From: CALISC01 sp963542545
Lineage (GTDB): Bacteria; Bacillota_I; Bacilli_A; Acholeplasmatales; Acholeplasmataceae
Assembly (NCBI GenBank): GCA_963542545.1
Contig: CAUTWO010000001.1
Span: 62,001-126,000 of the forward strand
Reading direction: 5' to 3'
DNA length: 64,000 nt
Part shown: piece after piece, positions 1 through 8,381 of the stretch
Layout of the letters: each line of letters opens with the position of its first letter
Position numbering within the stretch: the stretch's first letter is position 1
Notes under the pieces: generated by a model
The model's database searches: none
Seen by the model: only the letters and a program-made list of their open reading frames with translations
What the model was told of the DNA's origin: nothing
Made by a program: the position numbers and the translations under genes

Positions 1-13
1 CGCGGAGTCTTTA

Positions 14-460
14 ATGTCTCTGGACTTTAAAAAACAAGTCAGCAAACTGAAATACAAATATTTGGCACCACACATTTGCTTCCTTTTTCCAAACGAAGAA
101 GAACTGCCTGGCATAGTTGAAAATTTCAAACAAAGTCTTGAACAAAACAAACACAAAGTATTTACCAAAAATATCTCGGCTTACTTAAGATACGGTTTTC
201 AAGGAGTTGTTCAAAGATACACAGACGGTATTCGTTTCACTGAGTTCATCAAGATGTTTGCCCTTGAAACTAAAAAAACTAACTCTTGTTTAATTGTCAA
301 AGACTTAACTAAAAAAGAAGATTTTAACTCTTTGAAAAAAATCAAAGACCTTTGTTTTCAAGGTAAGTTATTTGCCCCAATTTCAGTTAGCGAAATATTT
401 AGTAAAATGCAAGAAAGTACAGAGTCAAAACGCGAGTTAGAAAGTGAAAACGAGATTTAA
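14..460 (+). CDS. Unrecognised 148-residue cytoplasmic protein
   Basis: I do not recognise this family. The ATG at 14 is preceded by GGAG at 4-7, six bases upstream, so the gene appears complete although it begins almost at the window edge. The product is basic and lysine-rich, has no membrane segment or signal peptide, and ends in a polar, glutamate-rich tail. A short hydrophobic stretch near residues 19-25 (HICFLFP) and a central Y-R-Y-G-F-Q-G segment are its most distinctive parts. The stop codon lies inside the stem of a strong hairpin terminator, so this is the last gene of whatever operon comes from the left. Confidence 0.6.
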   Translation: MSLDFKKQVSKLKYKYLAPHICFLFPNEEELPGIVENFKQSLEQNKHKVFTKNISAYLRYGFQGVVQRYTDGIRFTEFIKMFALETKKTNSCLIVKDLTKKEDFNSLKKIKDLCFQGKLFAPISVSEIFSKMQESTESKRELESENEI

Positions 461-476
461 AAAATCTCGTTTTTTT
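447..476 (+). terminator. Rho-independent terminator overlapping a stop codon
   Basis: Perfect 12-base stem (447-458 with 462-473) around a three-base loop, followed by a T run to 476. It contains the end of the preceding coding sequence and should end transcription entering from the left edge. Confidence 0.85.
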
Positions 477-528
477 ATTTTTAAAATCGCGAAAAAACCG
501 TCTTTTTTTAGGTTTAGTAGCCATTTCG

Positions 529-537
529 TGGTAAAAT
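529..537 (+). promoter_or_regulatory. Candidate extended -10 promoter (TGGTAAAAT)
   Basis: TG-N-TAAAAT lies 24 bases upstream of the next start codon, after a terminator. No good -35 box is visible. The same motif occurs upstream of tig and, as TGCTAAAAT, upstream of def. Confidence 0.4.
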
Positions 538-560
538 TAAAACCAAAGAGGTACTAATTT

Positions 561-752
561 ATGGACAGAATAGAAGACAAAAAACTAATTGGCCAAAAAG
601 TCAAAGTAGAAAAAGAAAGAAGTTATGGAGTAGTTACCAGAATAGACTATGAACACGGTTTAATTTACGTAATATTTGCGAGAATGCGTGAAGAAAAATA
701 CCCTTACCCAGAGGCAATTGACCAAGGTATTTTAACTCCAGTTGGAAAATAA
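561..752 (+). CDS. Small 63-residue protein, possible beta-barrel
   Basis: Short soluble protein with an AGAGG ribosome binding site upstream. A pattern of G-x-K-V followed by Y-G-x-V-T-x-I, then alternating hydrophobic residues and Y-P-x-A-x-x-x-G-I-L, resembles the small SH3-like barrel tails found in some helicases and hypothetical proteins (pattern F-G-x-G-x-V ... Y-P-x-A-F-x-x-G-F-L). That is a weak resemblance, so no function is assigned. It ends two bases before the pepC start, so the pair is almost certainly co-transcribed and probably translationally coupled. Confidence 0.6.
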   Translation: MDRIEDKKLIGQKVKVEKERSYGVVTRIDYEHGLIYVIFARMREEKYPYPEAIDQGILTPVGK

Positions 753-754
753 TT

Positions 755-2059
755 ATGGAAATTTCAAAAGACCTGCTTAAAAAATACAACAAAAGTTTTG
801 CCAAAAATAAGCAACTTAGTGCAATTAAAAGAGCACTTGTCCGCTCTAAATTAGCAGATGTTGTCTATGTTCAAGAAAGCGAACAACTAGTTAGCACTCA
901 TTTTTCACATGTTATCCCTGCTTTAAATATCTCAAACCAAAAACAGTCTGGTCGTTGCTGGATGTTTTCAGGTTTAACTTTTTTAAGATATCAGATAGCG
1001 AAAAAATTAAAACTAGAGAGTTTTGAACTTTCTCAGTCTTATTTGCAATACTACGATTTGCTTGAAAAAGTAAATTACTTTTTTTCAGTAATTGACAAAA
1101 ACTTAAGTCTAGACCCAGAAGACCGTCGTTTTATGTTCATTAACGAACCGCTAACCGGAGATGGTGGCTACTGGCAATACTTTGTTAACTTAGTTAAAAA
1201 ATACGGAATTGTGCCAAAATCAGTGCAACCTGAAAACGCACAAACTTCAAATACTCACCACATGCAAAGTTTAATTACTTTGATTGCCAAAAAATACGCA
1301 GCCGACGCTCAAAGCAATTTCAAAGCAGGCAAAGTTGAATTAAATCGTGAACTTAGAGAAAAAGCGTTTTTAGATGCTTTTAAAGTTATTTCTAGTTCAA
1401 TGCCTGCGCCAATTGAAAAATTTGACTTTGAATACACCGATAAAGACAAAAAATACCACATTGAACACAACTTAACTCCGCAAACTTTTTTTGAAAAATA
1501 CGTAGACATTAACTTAGATGACTATGTGACTGTGTCTTCAGACTGCTCACGTAACTTTAAATTTATGCAACCCTATGAGCTTGAGTACTGCACAAATATG
1601 GAAGGTGCGCCTTGCCAAGTTGAATTTAACTTACCAAAGCAAAGACTAATTGAACTTACGGTTGCCCAACTTAGAGACAACTTACCTGTTTGGTTTGCCT
1701 GCGATGTTGGTAAAGAAAGTGACTCTAAACATTTTGCCAATGAAATGGTTGCGTGGAAAGAAATTTTTGGCCTTGATTTAGAGTACTCAGAAAAAGACAG
1801 AATTGAAATGCAGGAACTAAGACTAACTCACGCCATGGTTTTCACTGGTTTTTCTGAAGTTAAAAAACAAGTTACTAAGTTTAAAGTAGAAAACTCATGG
1901 GGCACTGAACCTGGGTTTTCCGGAATTTATCCGATGTCTATAAGTTGGTTTAAAAAATATGTTGGTGAAGTTATTATTGACAAAAAATACTTAACTGAAG
2001 AAGAAAGACAAGCACTTTTAAAGAAACCAATCTTAAAACAATACTTTGAATTAAACTAA
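755..2059 (+). CDS. pepC: Aminopeptidase C (bleomycin hydrolase family, C1B)
   Basis: Cytoplasmic cysteine aminopeptidase that removes N-terminal residues from peptides; the family forms a hexameric barrel. At 434 residues it is the usual length. The papain-type site is complete: NQKQSGRCWMF carries the oxyanion glutamine (about Q62) and nucleophile C68, LTHAMV carries H359, and VENSWG carries N380. The start is the ATG two bases after the preceding stop; its ribosome binding site is weak, which fits translational coupling. A bidirectional hairpin follows. Peptide scavenging suits an organism with limited amino-acid synthesis, though that is inference. Confidence 0.93.
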   Translation: MEISKDLLKKYNKSFAKNKQLSAIKRALVRSKLADVVYVQESEQLVSTHFSHVIPALNISNQKQSGRCWMFSGLTFLRYQIAKKLKLESFELSQSYLQYYDLLEKVNYFFSVIDKNLSLDPEDRRFMFINEPLTGDGGYWQYFVNLVKKYGIVPKSVQPENAQTSNTHHMQSLITLIAKKYAADAQSNFKAGKVELNRELREKAFLDAFKVISSSMPAPIEKFDFEYTDKDKKYHIEHNLTPQTFFEKYVDINLDDYVTVSSDCSRNFKFMQPYELEYCTNMEGAPCQVEFNLPKQRLIELTVAQLRDNLPVWFACDVGKESDSKHFANEMVAWKEIFGLDLEYSEKDRIEMQELRLTHAMVFTGFSEVKKQVTKFKVENSWGTEPGFSGIYPMSISWFKKYVGEVIIDKKYLTEEERQALLKKPILKQYFELN

Positions 2060-2070
2060 TGAGTAAATTA

Positions 2071-2094
2071 AAAACCCCACAATGTGGGGCTTTT
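2071..2094. terminator. Bidirectional terminator between pepC and rplS
   Basis: GC-rich stem CCCCAC/GTGGGG (2075-2080 with 2084-2089), flanked by A and T runs on both sides. It lies between two convergent genes and can serve both; the minus-strand T run is the better one. Confidence 0.8.
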
Positions 2095-2121
2095 AAAATG
2101 TTTTTTAAGTTAAGAAAAAAA

Positions 2122-2481
2122 CTATTTTCTAACTTCTTTAATACGCGCAGCCTTAGTTGAAAGATTACGGATGTAGTTAAGTTTAGCACGGCGTACTTTT
2201 CCGTGTCTGGTAACTTCAATTTTGGCAATTAGTGGAGAGTGGATTGGGAAAGTTCTTTCAACTGCAACACCATAAGAAATTTTTCTTACAGTAAAGGTTT
2301 CTGAAACTCCTCTACCTTGTCTCTTAATTACCAAACCTTCAAACAACTGGGTTCTGGTACGTTTTTCTTCCTTAATGGTAACGTGTACTTTAACGTTATC
2401 ACCAGGTCCGAAACTAGGAACATCTTGCTTTAAGTATGATTTTGTTAACTCTGCAAGTAATTGTTGACCTTTTAAACTCAT
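2122..2481 (-). CDS. rplS: 50S ribosomal protein L19
   Basis: L19 sits at the 30S-50S interface and contributes to intersubunit bridges. The 119-residue length is typical. Family features visible are the FGPGD-x-V-x-V start of the beta-barrel, E-x-x-R-T-R-T-Q-x-F-E-G, the V-I-x-R-x-G-x-G-x-x-E-T-F-T-V-R segment, E-R-T-F-P-I-H-S-P, and the basic R-H-G-K-V-R-R-A-K-L-x-Y end. A strong AAGGAGG ribosome binding site precedes the ATG. It appears monocistronic here, without its usual trmD/rimM neighbours, with its own promoter and a leader of roughly 85 bases. Confidence 0.97.
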   Translation of the reverse strand: MSLKGQQLLAELTKSYLKQDVPSFGPGDNVKVHVTIKEEKRTRTQLFEGLVIKRQGRGVSETFTVRKISYGVAVERTFPIHSPLIAKIEVTRHGKVRRAKLNYIRNLSTKAARIKEVRK

Positions 2482-2571
2482 ATTGGGTCCTCCTTGTAAG
2501 ATTTTTAAAAGAATGTGTTCATGCTAATTTTTAATAAATTATTTGAGTTGCAGCGGACCACATACTTTTTA

Positions 2572-2600
2572 ATTGTATAAAATTTTTCTAAATATTTCAA
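2572..2600 (-). promoter_or_regulatory. Sigma-A type promoter for rplS
   Basis: On the minus strand TTGAAA (2595-2600) is separated by 17 bases from TACAAT (2572-2577), one mismatch from consensus in each box. Transcription would start near 2565, leaving a leader of about 85 bases before rplS. In that leader GGTCC (2555-2559) can pair with GGACC beside the Shine-Dalgarno (2486-2490). Confidence 0.7.
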
Positions 2601-2739
2601 CTAATTTAACAACGTAAAAACTCGCTTAAGTCTGCGGTTTTGCTGTAAGTTCGTGTGTATTTTTTACATTTTCTTTTGACAAACAATATTGGGTTTTGCA
2701 AGTATTCGCCAACAATTTTCATTTATGGTGTTTTTGAGA

Positions 2740-2745
2740 TATAAT
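2740..2745 (+). promoter_or_regulatory. Candidate -10 box for the small membrane protein
   Basis: A perfect TATAAT lies 23 bases upstream of the ATG at 2769. No convincing -35 box is found at 16-18 bases. The rest of the 2482-2768 spacer holds the rplS promoter and leader and nothing else I can identify. Confidence 0.45.
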
Positions 2746-2768
2746 TTTTATGTATTGAGAGGTGCTTA

Positions 2769-3176
2769 ATGCAAGAAATTAAATTACAAAAACTTGAGAG
2801 AAGTTTAAAACAAACAAAAACAGCATTTATTTTATCTATTGTGTTGTTATGTTCATTATTTTTTATACCAGTTTTTGTTTTATTAGTATTACCTTTTTTA
2901 CTTACAAGTTTAATCGGACTATACGCGTTTACAATGGTTGTCTTTTTCTCAGGAATAACTGCTATTGGCATTACCTATTTAGTTTTTTACATAATTTCGC
3001 TAGTTAACGAGTTTGACATTGAAAAAGTTCACGATATTCTGTTGATTGTGGGTTTCTTTGTTACAATTGTTGGAATCGTCGGACTATATTTAAAAGCCAA
3101 CTTCCTAAGAGACGAAATTGCAAAAATAAAATATCAAACAAATGAAATAGAAAATAAAGAAACTATCATTCTTTAA
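2769..3176 (+). CDS. Small integral membrane protein of unknown function
   Basis: 135 residues with no recognised family. A basic, amphipathic N-terminus (residues 1-18) is followed by hydrophobic segments at about 19-38, 39-55, 57-80 and 88-107, so three or four membrane spans, and a charged tail rich in E, K and N. GAGAGGTG upstream gives a good ribosome binding site for the chosen ATG, and a consensus -10 box lies just upstream. It is followed by a strong bidirectional terminator and so forms a single-gene unit. Confidence 0.7.
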   Translation: MQEIKLQKLERSLKQTKTAFILSIVLLCSLFFIPVFVLLVLPFLLTSLIGLYAFTMVVFFSGITAIGITYLVFYIISLVNEFDIEKVHDILLIVGFFVTIVGIVGLYLKANFLRDEIAKIKYQTNEIENKETIIL

Positions 3177-3190
3177 AACGTTGTTTTTCT

Positions 3191-3228
3191 AAAAAAATAG
3201 AGTGCTTATTTAAGCACTCTATTTTTTT
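3191..3228. terminator. Bidirectional terminator, end of the tig-folC operon
   Basis: A long near-perfect inverted repeat around AGTGCTTA/TAAGCACT with an A run on one side and T run on the other. It lies between the convergent membrane-protein gene and folC, and the folC stop codon is inside the stem. Confidence 0.9.
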
Positions 3229-4408
3229 TAAGTTCAGAAACTATATAACCAACAAAGTGGATGGAACCTGTGAAAACATAGGTTTTGTTTGTTTTAAGGT
3301 TAAGTTCAGCAAGTGAATTTAAATATTGAATGTTAGAGGTTTTTATTTCTTTAAATGAATAACTTCGAATATCTGGAAAATCTAAATACTTAACTTCTAT
3401 TTTTTCTTTTAAAAAAAGTTCAAAAATACCTGCGTAGTCTTTAGGTTTTAAAACAGAAAGCACTACACAAGGATTTTTCAGTTTTTTAATTTCAGGAATT
3501 ATTTTAGAAATTGCCGCTGGATTGTGGGCACCATCTACTACAATATTTGACTTTAATTTAGCAAATCTAAAAGGAATTTTTGTTTTTTTTAAGGTTTTTT
3601 GAATTTTTTTGACAGAAATATCGGTAAAGTTTAAAAAATAAGTTAAAACTAAAGCCAAATTTTGTTTTAAAAAGCTTTCGTTAAAATTAGTTTTAAAAAC
3701 ATGTGTTTTGTCGTATATGACTTGATTTTCTTTACTGATATCAAACTTATTAAAATCAGTTAAAAAAACCGGAGAGCGGTTGGTTTCACCAATTTGTTTA
3801 ATTTCTTCAAAAAAAGTTGAGTCATTTGTAAAAAACAACTGATGGTCTTTAAGAGTTGCTATTTTATCCTTAAAAATATCTTCAAGACTGCTACCCAGTG
3901 TTTCAGTGTGGTCAAGACCAATGTTGGTCAAAAAAGATGCTTTATATCTAAAACAGTTTGTGACATCATTTTTTGCGCCAATTCCGGCCTCAATTACAAG
4001 ACAATCACAATTTTGGGCTTTAAAGTAAATCAAGGCCGTTAAAAAAGTTAGTTCAAAAAAAGAATAGGCTTGAAAAAAACCATCGTAAAGCAGTGTAGTT
4101 AGAATAGGGTAAAGTTTTTTTGCGCTAATCTGTTTAGAGTTAACTTGAATACGTTCACTAAAGTCAATGTAGTGAGGAGAAGTAAAAAGACCGACTTTTT
4201 TGTATTTACGCTGAAAAAGTTTGGCTAAAAAAATCGCAGTGCTGCCTTTGCCGTTAGTGCCAACCACATGGACTTTAAAAGTGTTTTGAAAGTCTAGATT
4301 TAAATATTTTAAGGCTTTCTTTATCCTTAAAATATTTTCGTCTTTTGGATATCCAGTTCTAGTATATAAGTGTTCAAGCAAAAGTTTTAATTTATCTTTC
4401 AAGCGCAT
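3206..4408 (-). CDS. folC: Folylpolyglutamate/dihydrofolate synthase
   Basis: Mur-ligase-fold enzyme that adds glutamate to folates (and in many bacteria to dihydropteroate) using ATP. Visible motifs are the P-loop V-G-T-N-G-K-G-S at about residues 49-56, the LTNIGLDHTETLG segment that binds metal and substrate, and V-D-G-A-H-N-P-A-A. About 400 residues, slightly short for the family. I start at the ATG at 4408 rather than a TTG 15 bases upstream. The start lies inside the end of valS, overlapping it by 17 bases, so translation is probably coupled. It is the last gene of the operon. No dihydropteroate synthase is in the window, so it may act only on salvaged folate. Confidence 0.92.
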   Translation of the reverse strand: MRLKDKLKLLLEHLYTRTGYPKDENILRIKKALKYLNLDFQNTFKVHVVGTNGKGSTAIFLAKLFQRKYKKVGLFTSPHYIDFSERIQVNSKQISAKKLYPILTTLLYDGFFQAYSFFELTFLTALIYFKAQNCDCLVIEAGIGAKNDVTNCFRYKASFLTNIGLDHTETLGSSLEDIFKDKIATLKDHQLFFTNDSTFFEEIKQIGETNRSPVFLTDFNKFDISKENQVIYDKTHVFKTNFNESFLKQNLALVLTYFLNFTDISVKKIQKTLKKTKIPFRFAKLKSNIVVDGAHNPAAISKIIPEIKKLKNPCVVLSVLKPKDYAGIFELFLKEKIEVKYLDFPDIRSYSFKEIKTSNIQYLNSLAELNLKTNKTYVFTGSIHFVGYIVSELKKNRVLK

Positions 4409-6908
4409 TTTTAACTTTTTCAAACTCTTTTAAGTACTTTTCGTACTTTTCTTTTTCTAAGTCAATTTTAGCGGCAGGAGCCTTAGCTAAGAACCCAGAA
4501 TTATTCAAAATTGACTCAGATCTTTTAATTTCAGCCTCAAGGTATTTAAGTTGTTCTTTTAGTTGTTCTGGGTTTTGTTTTTCTGCGTGCACAAATACCG
4601 AGAAATTAGCATCAATTAACTCAGCAGACTCAACTTGGCATGCGTCTGCTAAGTTCAGCTCTGCAAGTTTTAAAATTGAACGAATGTTTTCAAGGTTTTC
4701 AAAAAGTATTGCTTTAGTTTTTGCATTTTTAGCAACCAAAGTAACAGATAGGGCTTTAGTAATTTTGTTTTCAGCTATATAAGTGCGCAACATCAAAAGC
4801 ACTTTTTTAAATATTTCAAAATCAACAAAAACTGCCTTGTTGTCCTCTTTTTTAGCCTTTGGCCAACGAGCAGTAATTATTAGTTCTGAGTTGTACATTG
4901 AAAAAATGTTTTCAGTAACAAACGGAACTATAGGATGAAGCAGTTTTAGAATTTGGCTAAGGACATAGACTAAAATCTTGTTAGTGTTATCTTTAAGTTC
5001 ATCTGCTTTTTTTTGAACTTTAGCGATTTCTAAGTATTCAGATGAAAAGTCTTGCCAAATAAAGTTTTGCAGAATTTTTGCTGCTTCTTGAAACTCATAT
5101 TTTTTAAATAAACGAGTGTATTTTAAAATAGTTTCATTTAAACTCGCCAAGATATAGTTATCTGCCAGAGTTTTGGCAAAAACCGCTTTTACAGGTTTTG
5201 TGTAATCTCTTAAAATAAATCTAGATATATTCCAAAGTTTATTTAAATTATTCCAAGCAGACTCAATTTTTACGCGGTCATATCTAATGTCGGTTCCAGG
5301 AGATGACGAGGTTACTAAGAAATATCTTAAACTATCTGCTCCAAACTCTTTAATTACGTCAAACGGGTTAATCCCGTTATTGAGCGATTTTGACATCTTT
5401 TGTCCATCTGCTGCTCTGACAAGACCATGTATCAAAACTTCTTTAAAAGGGTCAGTTTTGGCAATATCTAGACTTTGAAAAATCATTCTAGAAACCCAGA
5501 AAAATATTATGTCGTATCCAGTTACAAGCAGTTGAGTCGGAAAGAAACGCTCAAAGTCACCTGGTATTTGTGAAAGACAAGAAAGCGGCCAAAGAGATGA
5601 CGAAAACCAAGTGTCAAGGACGTCTTCGTCTTGTCGCCAGCCTTCTCCAGGTGACTCAATTTGGGCTTTAATTTCTGTGCCTTTATACCAAACCGGTATG
5701 CGGTGTCCCCACCAAACTTGGCGAGAAATACACCAGTCTAGAGTATCTGTCATCCAGTTGATAAAAATTTTTTTAAATCTAGCGGGATAAAACTTAGTTT
5801 TAGAACTACGAGCCAGTTTGGAAAAATAATCCATTTTTAAAAACCATTGTAGCGAAAGTCTAGGTTCAACTACAGTGTCTGTACGTTCAGAGTAGCCAAC
5901 TGAGTTAAGATGTTCTTCGGCTTTAATAAACTGACCAGTTTTTCTTAAATCTAAAAGTAAATTTTCACGACAGGTAAAACGGTCTTGACCTTGATATTTA
6001 CCTGCCATTTCGTTTAATGTTCCGTCTTCTTGCATACAAAGTGGTTTGGCTAGATCGTGTCTTTTGGCAACTTCAAAATCGTTTGGGTCGTGAGCAGGAG
6101 TTACTTTTACAACACCTGTTCCAAAGTCTTTTTCCACGTATTCATCAGCAATTATCGGAATTTCTGTGTTAGTAGTTGGAATAAAAACAGTTTTGCCGAT
6201 TAAAGTGTTATATCTTTCGTCTTTGGGATTAACCATTAGCGCTTGGTCGGCAAAGCAAGTCTCTGGGCGAGTAGTGGCAACCACTACTCCGTCAGTTTCA
6301 CTTCCTTTAAATAAATATTTAATAAAGTAAAGTTTAGACTTACTTTCTTTATGTACAACTTCTATATTTGAAAGTGCAGTTTTTGCCTGAATGTCCCAGT
6401 TAATGATTTTGTAGTCTCGATAAATCAGACCGCGTTCGTAAAGCTCAATAAAACGTTTTGCAACGATTTCAGAATGTCCCTTGTCAAGTGTAAAAAGTTC
6501 ACGAGAATAATCTAAAGACAGTCCCATTTTCTGCCATTGTCGGCGAATTGTGTCTTCGTGCTCTGTTTTCCAGTCCCAGGCTGCTTTTAAAAACTCAGTT
6601 CTGCCAATTTCAAAACGGTTAGTACCTTGTTCTTTTAACTTAGCGTCAACTTTAGCCTGAGTTGCAACTCCAGCGTGGTCAGTCCCCGGAAAGTAAAGCG
6701 CGGCTTTGCCTTGCATTCTCTGAAAACGAATTACGGCGTCTTGAAGGGTATTGTCATAAGCGTGTCCAATGTGCAAAATTCCGGTGATATTTGGTGGTGG
6801 AATTACAACAGTAAAACCTTTGCCTTTTTCGGAAGGTAAAAAAGCATTGGCTTTAAGCCAACGCTCATAAATTAAATTATCGGTTGCAAAACTATATTTT
6901 TTATCCAT
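4392..6908 (-). CDS. valS: Valyl-tRNA synthetase
   Basis: Class I synthetase charging tRNA-Val. The 838 residues are a little shorter than the usual ~880. Present in order are the PPPNITGILHIGHA motif with HIGH at about 46-49, YFPGTDHAGVATQ, the CP1 editing domain with TTRPET and TPAHDPNDF, WWGHRIPVW, the KMSKS loop at about 501-505 in DGQKMSKSLNN, the anticodon-binding helical domain, and a C-terminal coiled coil from about residue 775. It follows degV by 18 bases. No good Shine-Dalgarno is visible, and no T-box leader precedes it, consistent with internal position in an operon. The valS-folC order is conserved in Firmicutes. Confidence 0.97.
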   Translation of the reverse strand: MDKKYSFATDNLIYERWLKANAFLPSEKGKGFTVVIPPPNITGILHIGHAYDNTLQDAVIRFQRMQGKAALYFPGTDHAGVATQAKVDAKLKEQGTNRFEIGRTEFLKAAWDWKTEHEDTIRRQWQKMGLSLDYSRELFTLDKGHSEIVAKRFIELYERGLIYRDYKIINWDIQAKTALSNIEVVHKESKSKLYFIKYLFKGSETDGVVVATTRPETCFADQALMVNPKDERYNTLIGKTVFIPTTNTEIPIIADEYVEKDFGTGVVKVTPAHDPNDFEVAKRHDLAKPLCMQEDGTLNEMAGKYQGQDRFTCRENLLLDLRKTGQFIKAEEHLNSVGYSERTDTVVEPRLSLQWFLKMDYFSKLARSSKTKFYPARFKKIFINWMTDTLDWCISRQVWWGHRIPVWYKGTEIKAQIESPGEGWRQDEDVLDTWFSSSLWPLSCLSQIPGDFERFFPTQLLVTGYDIIFFWVSRMIFQSLDIAKTDPFKEVLIHGLVRAADGQKMSKSLNNGINPFDVIKEFGADSLRYFLVTSSSPGTDIRYDRVKIESAWNNLNKLWNISRFILRDYTKPVKAVFAKTLADNYILASLNETILKYTRLFKKYEFQEAAKILQNFIWQDFSSEYLEIAKVQKKADELKDNTNKILVYVLSQILKLLHPIVPFVTENIFSMYNSELIITARWPKAKKEDNKAVFVDFEIFKKVLLMLRTYIAENKITKALSVTLVAKNAKTKAILFENLENIRSILKLAELNLADACQVESAELIDANFSVFVHAEKQNPEQLKEQLKYLEAEIKRSESILNNSGFLAKAPAAKIDLEKEKYEKYLKEFEKVKNALER

Positions 6909-6926
6909 TTTTATGTTGTTTTTAAA

Positions 6927-7805
6927 TTAACTTGCTTTTTTAACGTGATAACAAAGCCCAGTAATGTTAGCACCTGAATGCACACAAATTGTTTTAGTTA
7001 AAAATGAACGGACTATCTTGATATCTGGACAATGCTCACTTATTTTGTCTTCTAAATATTTAACGAAACGCTCATCTTCAATTGTTGCAATAGCCACAGT
7101 TTTTTCGTCAATATCGCCTTTTTTATAATGTTCAAAAAAGACATTAAACACATTTTCCAAGGCTTTGATGTGCGTGCCTATTGATTTTCTTGGCAAAATG
7201 TCATTTTGCTCTGAGTGAAAAATTGGCTTGATTTGCAAAATAGAGCCAATTAGCGACTGCATGCCAGAAACACGGCCACTTCTTTTTAGGTAACTAAGGT
7301 CTTTTGAGATAAACTCAATAACCATGCCTTTTTTATATTCGTTTAAGAAATTTAAAAATTCGCCAATTGACTGAACTTGGTCTTTAATTTCAACTGCTTT
7401 TTTAATTAGCATAGTTACACCTGAAGCAATTTGCCAGGTGTCTATAAAAAAAGTACGGTTTTTATATTCAGGCTCTAGGTTCTTTAGAGCAACTTGAAAG
7501 TAGTTTAAAGAGGCTGAGTATCTTGAACCTATTGCAAAATAAACTAAATAGTAGTCATTTCCTTTAAGTTGACTTTCAATTAGACTCAGAAAAACCTCAG
7601 GGCTAGGAGCAGCGGTTTTTGGAACATCGTTAGTTTTGACTTGGTTAATTTTGGCAAAAAACTCAAGTGCATCGTTTTCGCCGTTATCAGGAAAAGTTTC
7701 TTCGTTGAAAGTAATTTGGAAAGGAAATTGAAAAATTTCTGCGCTTTCTTTAAATTCAGGCGAAATATCTGGGGATGAATCGGTCATGATAATAATTTTT
7801 TTCAT
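6927..7805 (-). CDS. DegV family fatty-acid-binding protein (FakB-like)
   Basis: DegV/FakB proteins bind a fatty acid and present it to the kinase FakA for phosphorylation, feeding exogenous fatty acids into phospholipid. The 292-residue length fits. Family marks are the N-terminal M-T-D-S-S-P-D-I, the KTAAPSPEVF segment at the usual T-S-Q-P-S-P position, Y-F-A-I-G-S-R-Y-S-A-S-L-N, the D-T-W-Q-I-A-S-G segment, and a C-terminal G-A-N-I-T-G-L. It overlaps engB by four bases (ATGA), indicating translational coupling. The FakA partner is not in this window, so the lipid specificity is unknown. Confidence 0.88.
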   Translation of the reverse strand: MKKIIIMTDSSPDISPEFKESAEIFQFPFQITFNEETFPDNGENDALEFFAKINQVKTNDVPKTAAPSPEVFLSLIESQLKGNDYYLVYFAIGSRYSASLNYFQVALKNLEPEYKNRTFFIDTWQIASGVTMLIKKAVEIKDQVQSIGEFLNFLNEYKKGMVIEFISKDLSYLKRSGRVSGMQSLIGSILQIKPIFHSEQNDILPRKSIGTHIKALENVFNVFFEHYKKGDIDEKTVAIATIEDERFVKYLEDKISEHCPDIKIVRSFLTKTICVHSGANITGLCYHVKKAS

Positions 7806-8362
7806 GCTGTTTTCTCCTTAAAATAATTAGTTAAGTGTTCAATTAGTACTTGACTAGAAAAAGCAACTTCGTTATTTACGAAAAACAATTTAGAATCTGG
7901 AAACTGCTTTTGAAATTGGTTTTTTTTACTAAATACCTTAGACTTTTTTTCTTTGTCTACTTTAGTGAAGCAAATTAACGGATAAATACCTTGGTTAAGT
8001 AAGTATTCGTGCATCTCTAAGTCTTTTTGAGTAGGGCCAACATAAAAGTCCATCAGCATCAAAACTAAAGCGTAGTTTTGCATGCCAATATAAGCGCCAA
8101 GCAGTCGAGTGAAGTTTTCTTGAGTTTTAAAGTCAACTTTAGCAAAACCGTAGCCAGGTGTGTCAACTAAATAAAACAAGTCTTTGTATTTAAAGTAGTT
8201 AAGCGCAATAGTTTTTCCGGGTTTTTGAGAAACTTTTGCGATTTTGCTTTGAAAAAAGTTGTTAATAAAACTAGATTTACCCACGTTACTGCGGCCAAGC
8301 AGCAAAACTTCGGGTAAGTCGGTCGGTTTAGTTTTTAAATCAAATACTGATTTGACAAACAT
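7802..8362 (-). CDS. engB: Ribosome biogenesis GTPase EngB/YsxC
   Basis: Small GTPase needed for late 50S subunit assembly. Its 186 residues match the family. G motifs are visible: G1 LLGRSNVGKSS (about 21-31), G2 around K-P-G-K-T, G3 D-T-P-G-Y-G-F, G4 F-T-K-V-D, and a G5-like segment near the C-terminus. The ATG is 19 bases after the lon stop. The stop codon is TGA, overlapping the degV start; a second in-frame TGA follows soon after, supporting TGA as a real stop in this genome. The lon-engB adjacency is the same as in Bacillus. Confidence 0.95.
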   Translation of the reverse strand: MFVKSVFDLKTKPTDLPEVLLLGRSNVGKSSFINNFFQSKIAKVSQKPGKTIALNYFKYKDLFYLVDTPGYGFAKVDFKTQENFTRLLGAYIGMQNYALVLMLMDFYVGPTQKDLEMHEYLLNQGIYPLICFTKVDKEKKSKVFSKKNQFQKQFPDSKLFFVNNEVAFSSQVLIEHLTNYFKEKTA

Positions 8363-8381
8363 TTAATTAAATTTACTTAAT

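Noticed and set aside
2676..2704. TTGACA at 2676-2681 as -35 box for the small membrane protein
   Set aside because: The sequence 17 bases downstream (CAAGTA) is not a -10 box, and the good TATAAT at 2740 is too far away.
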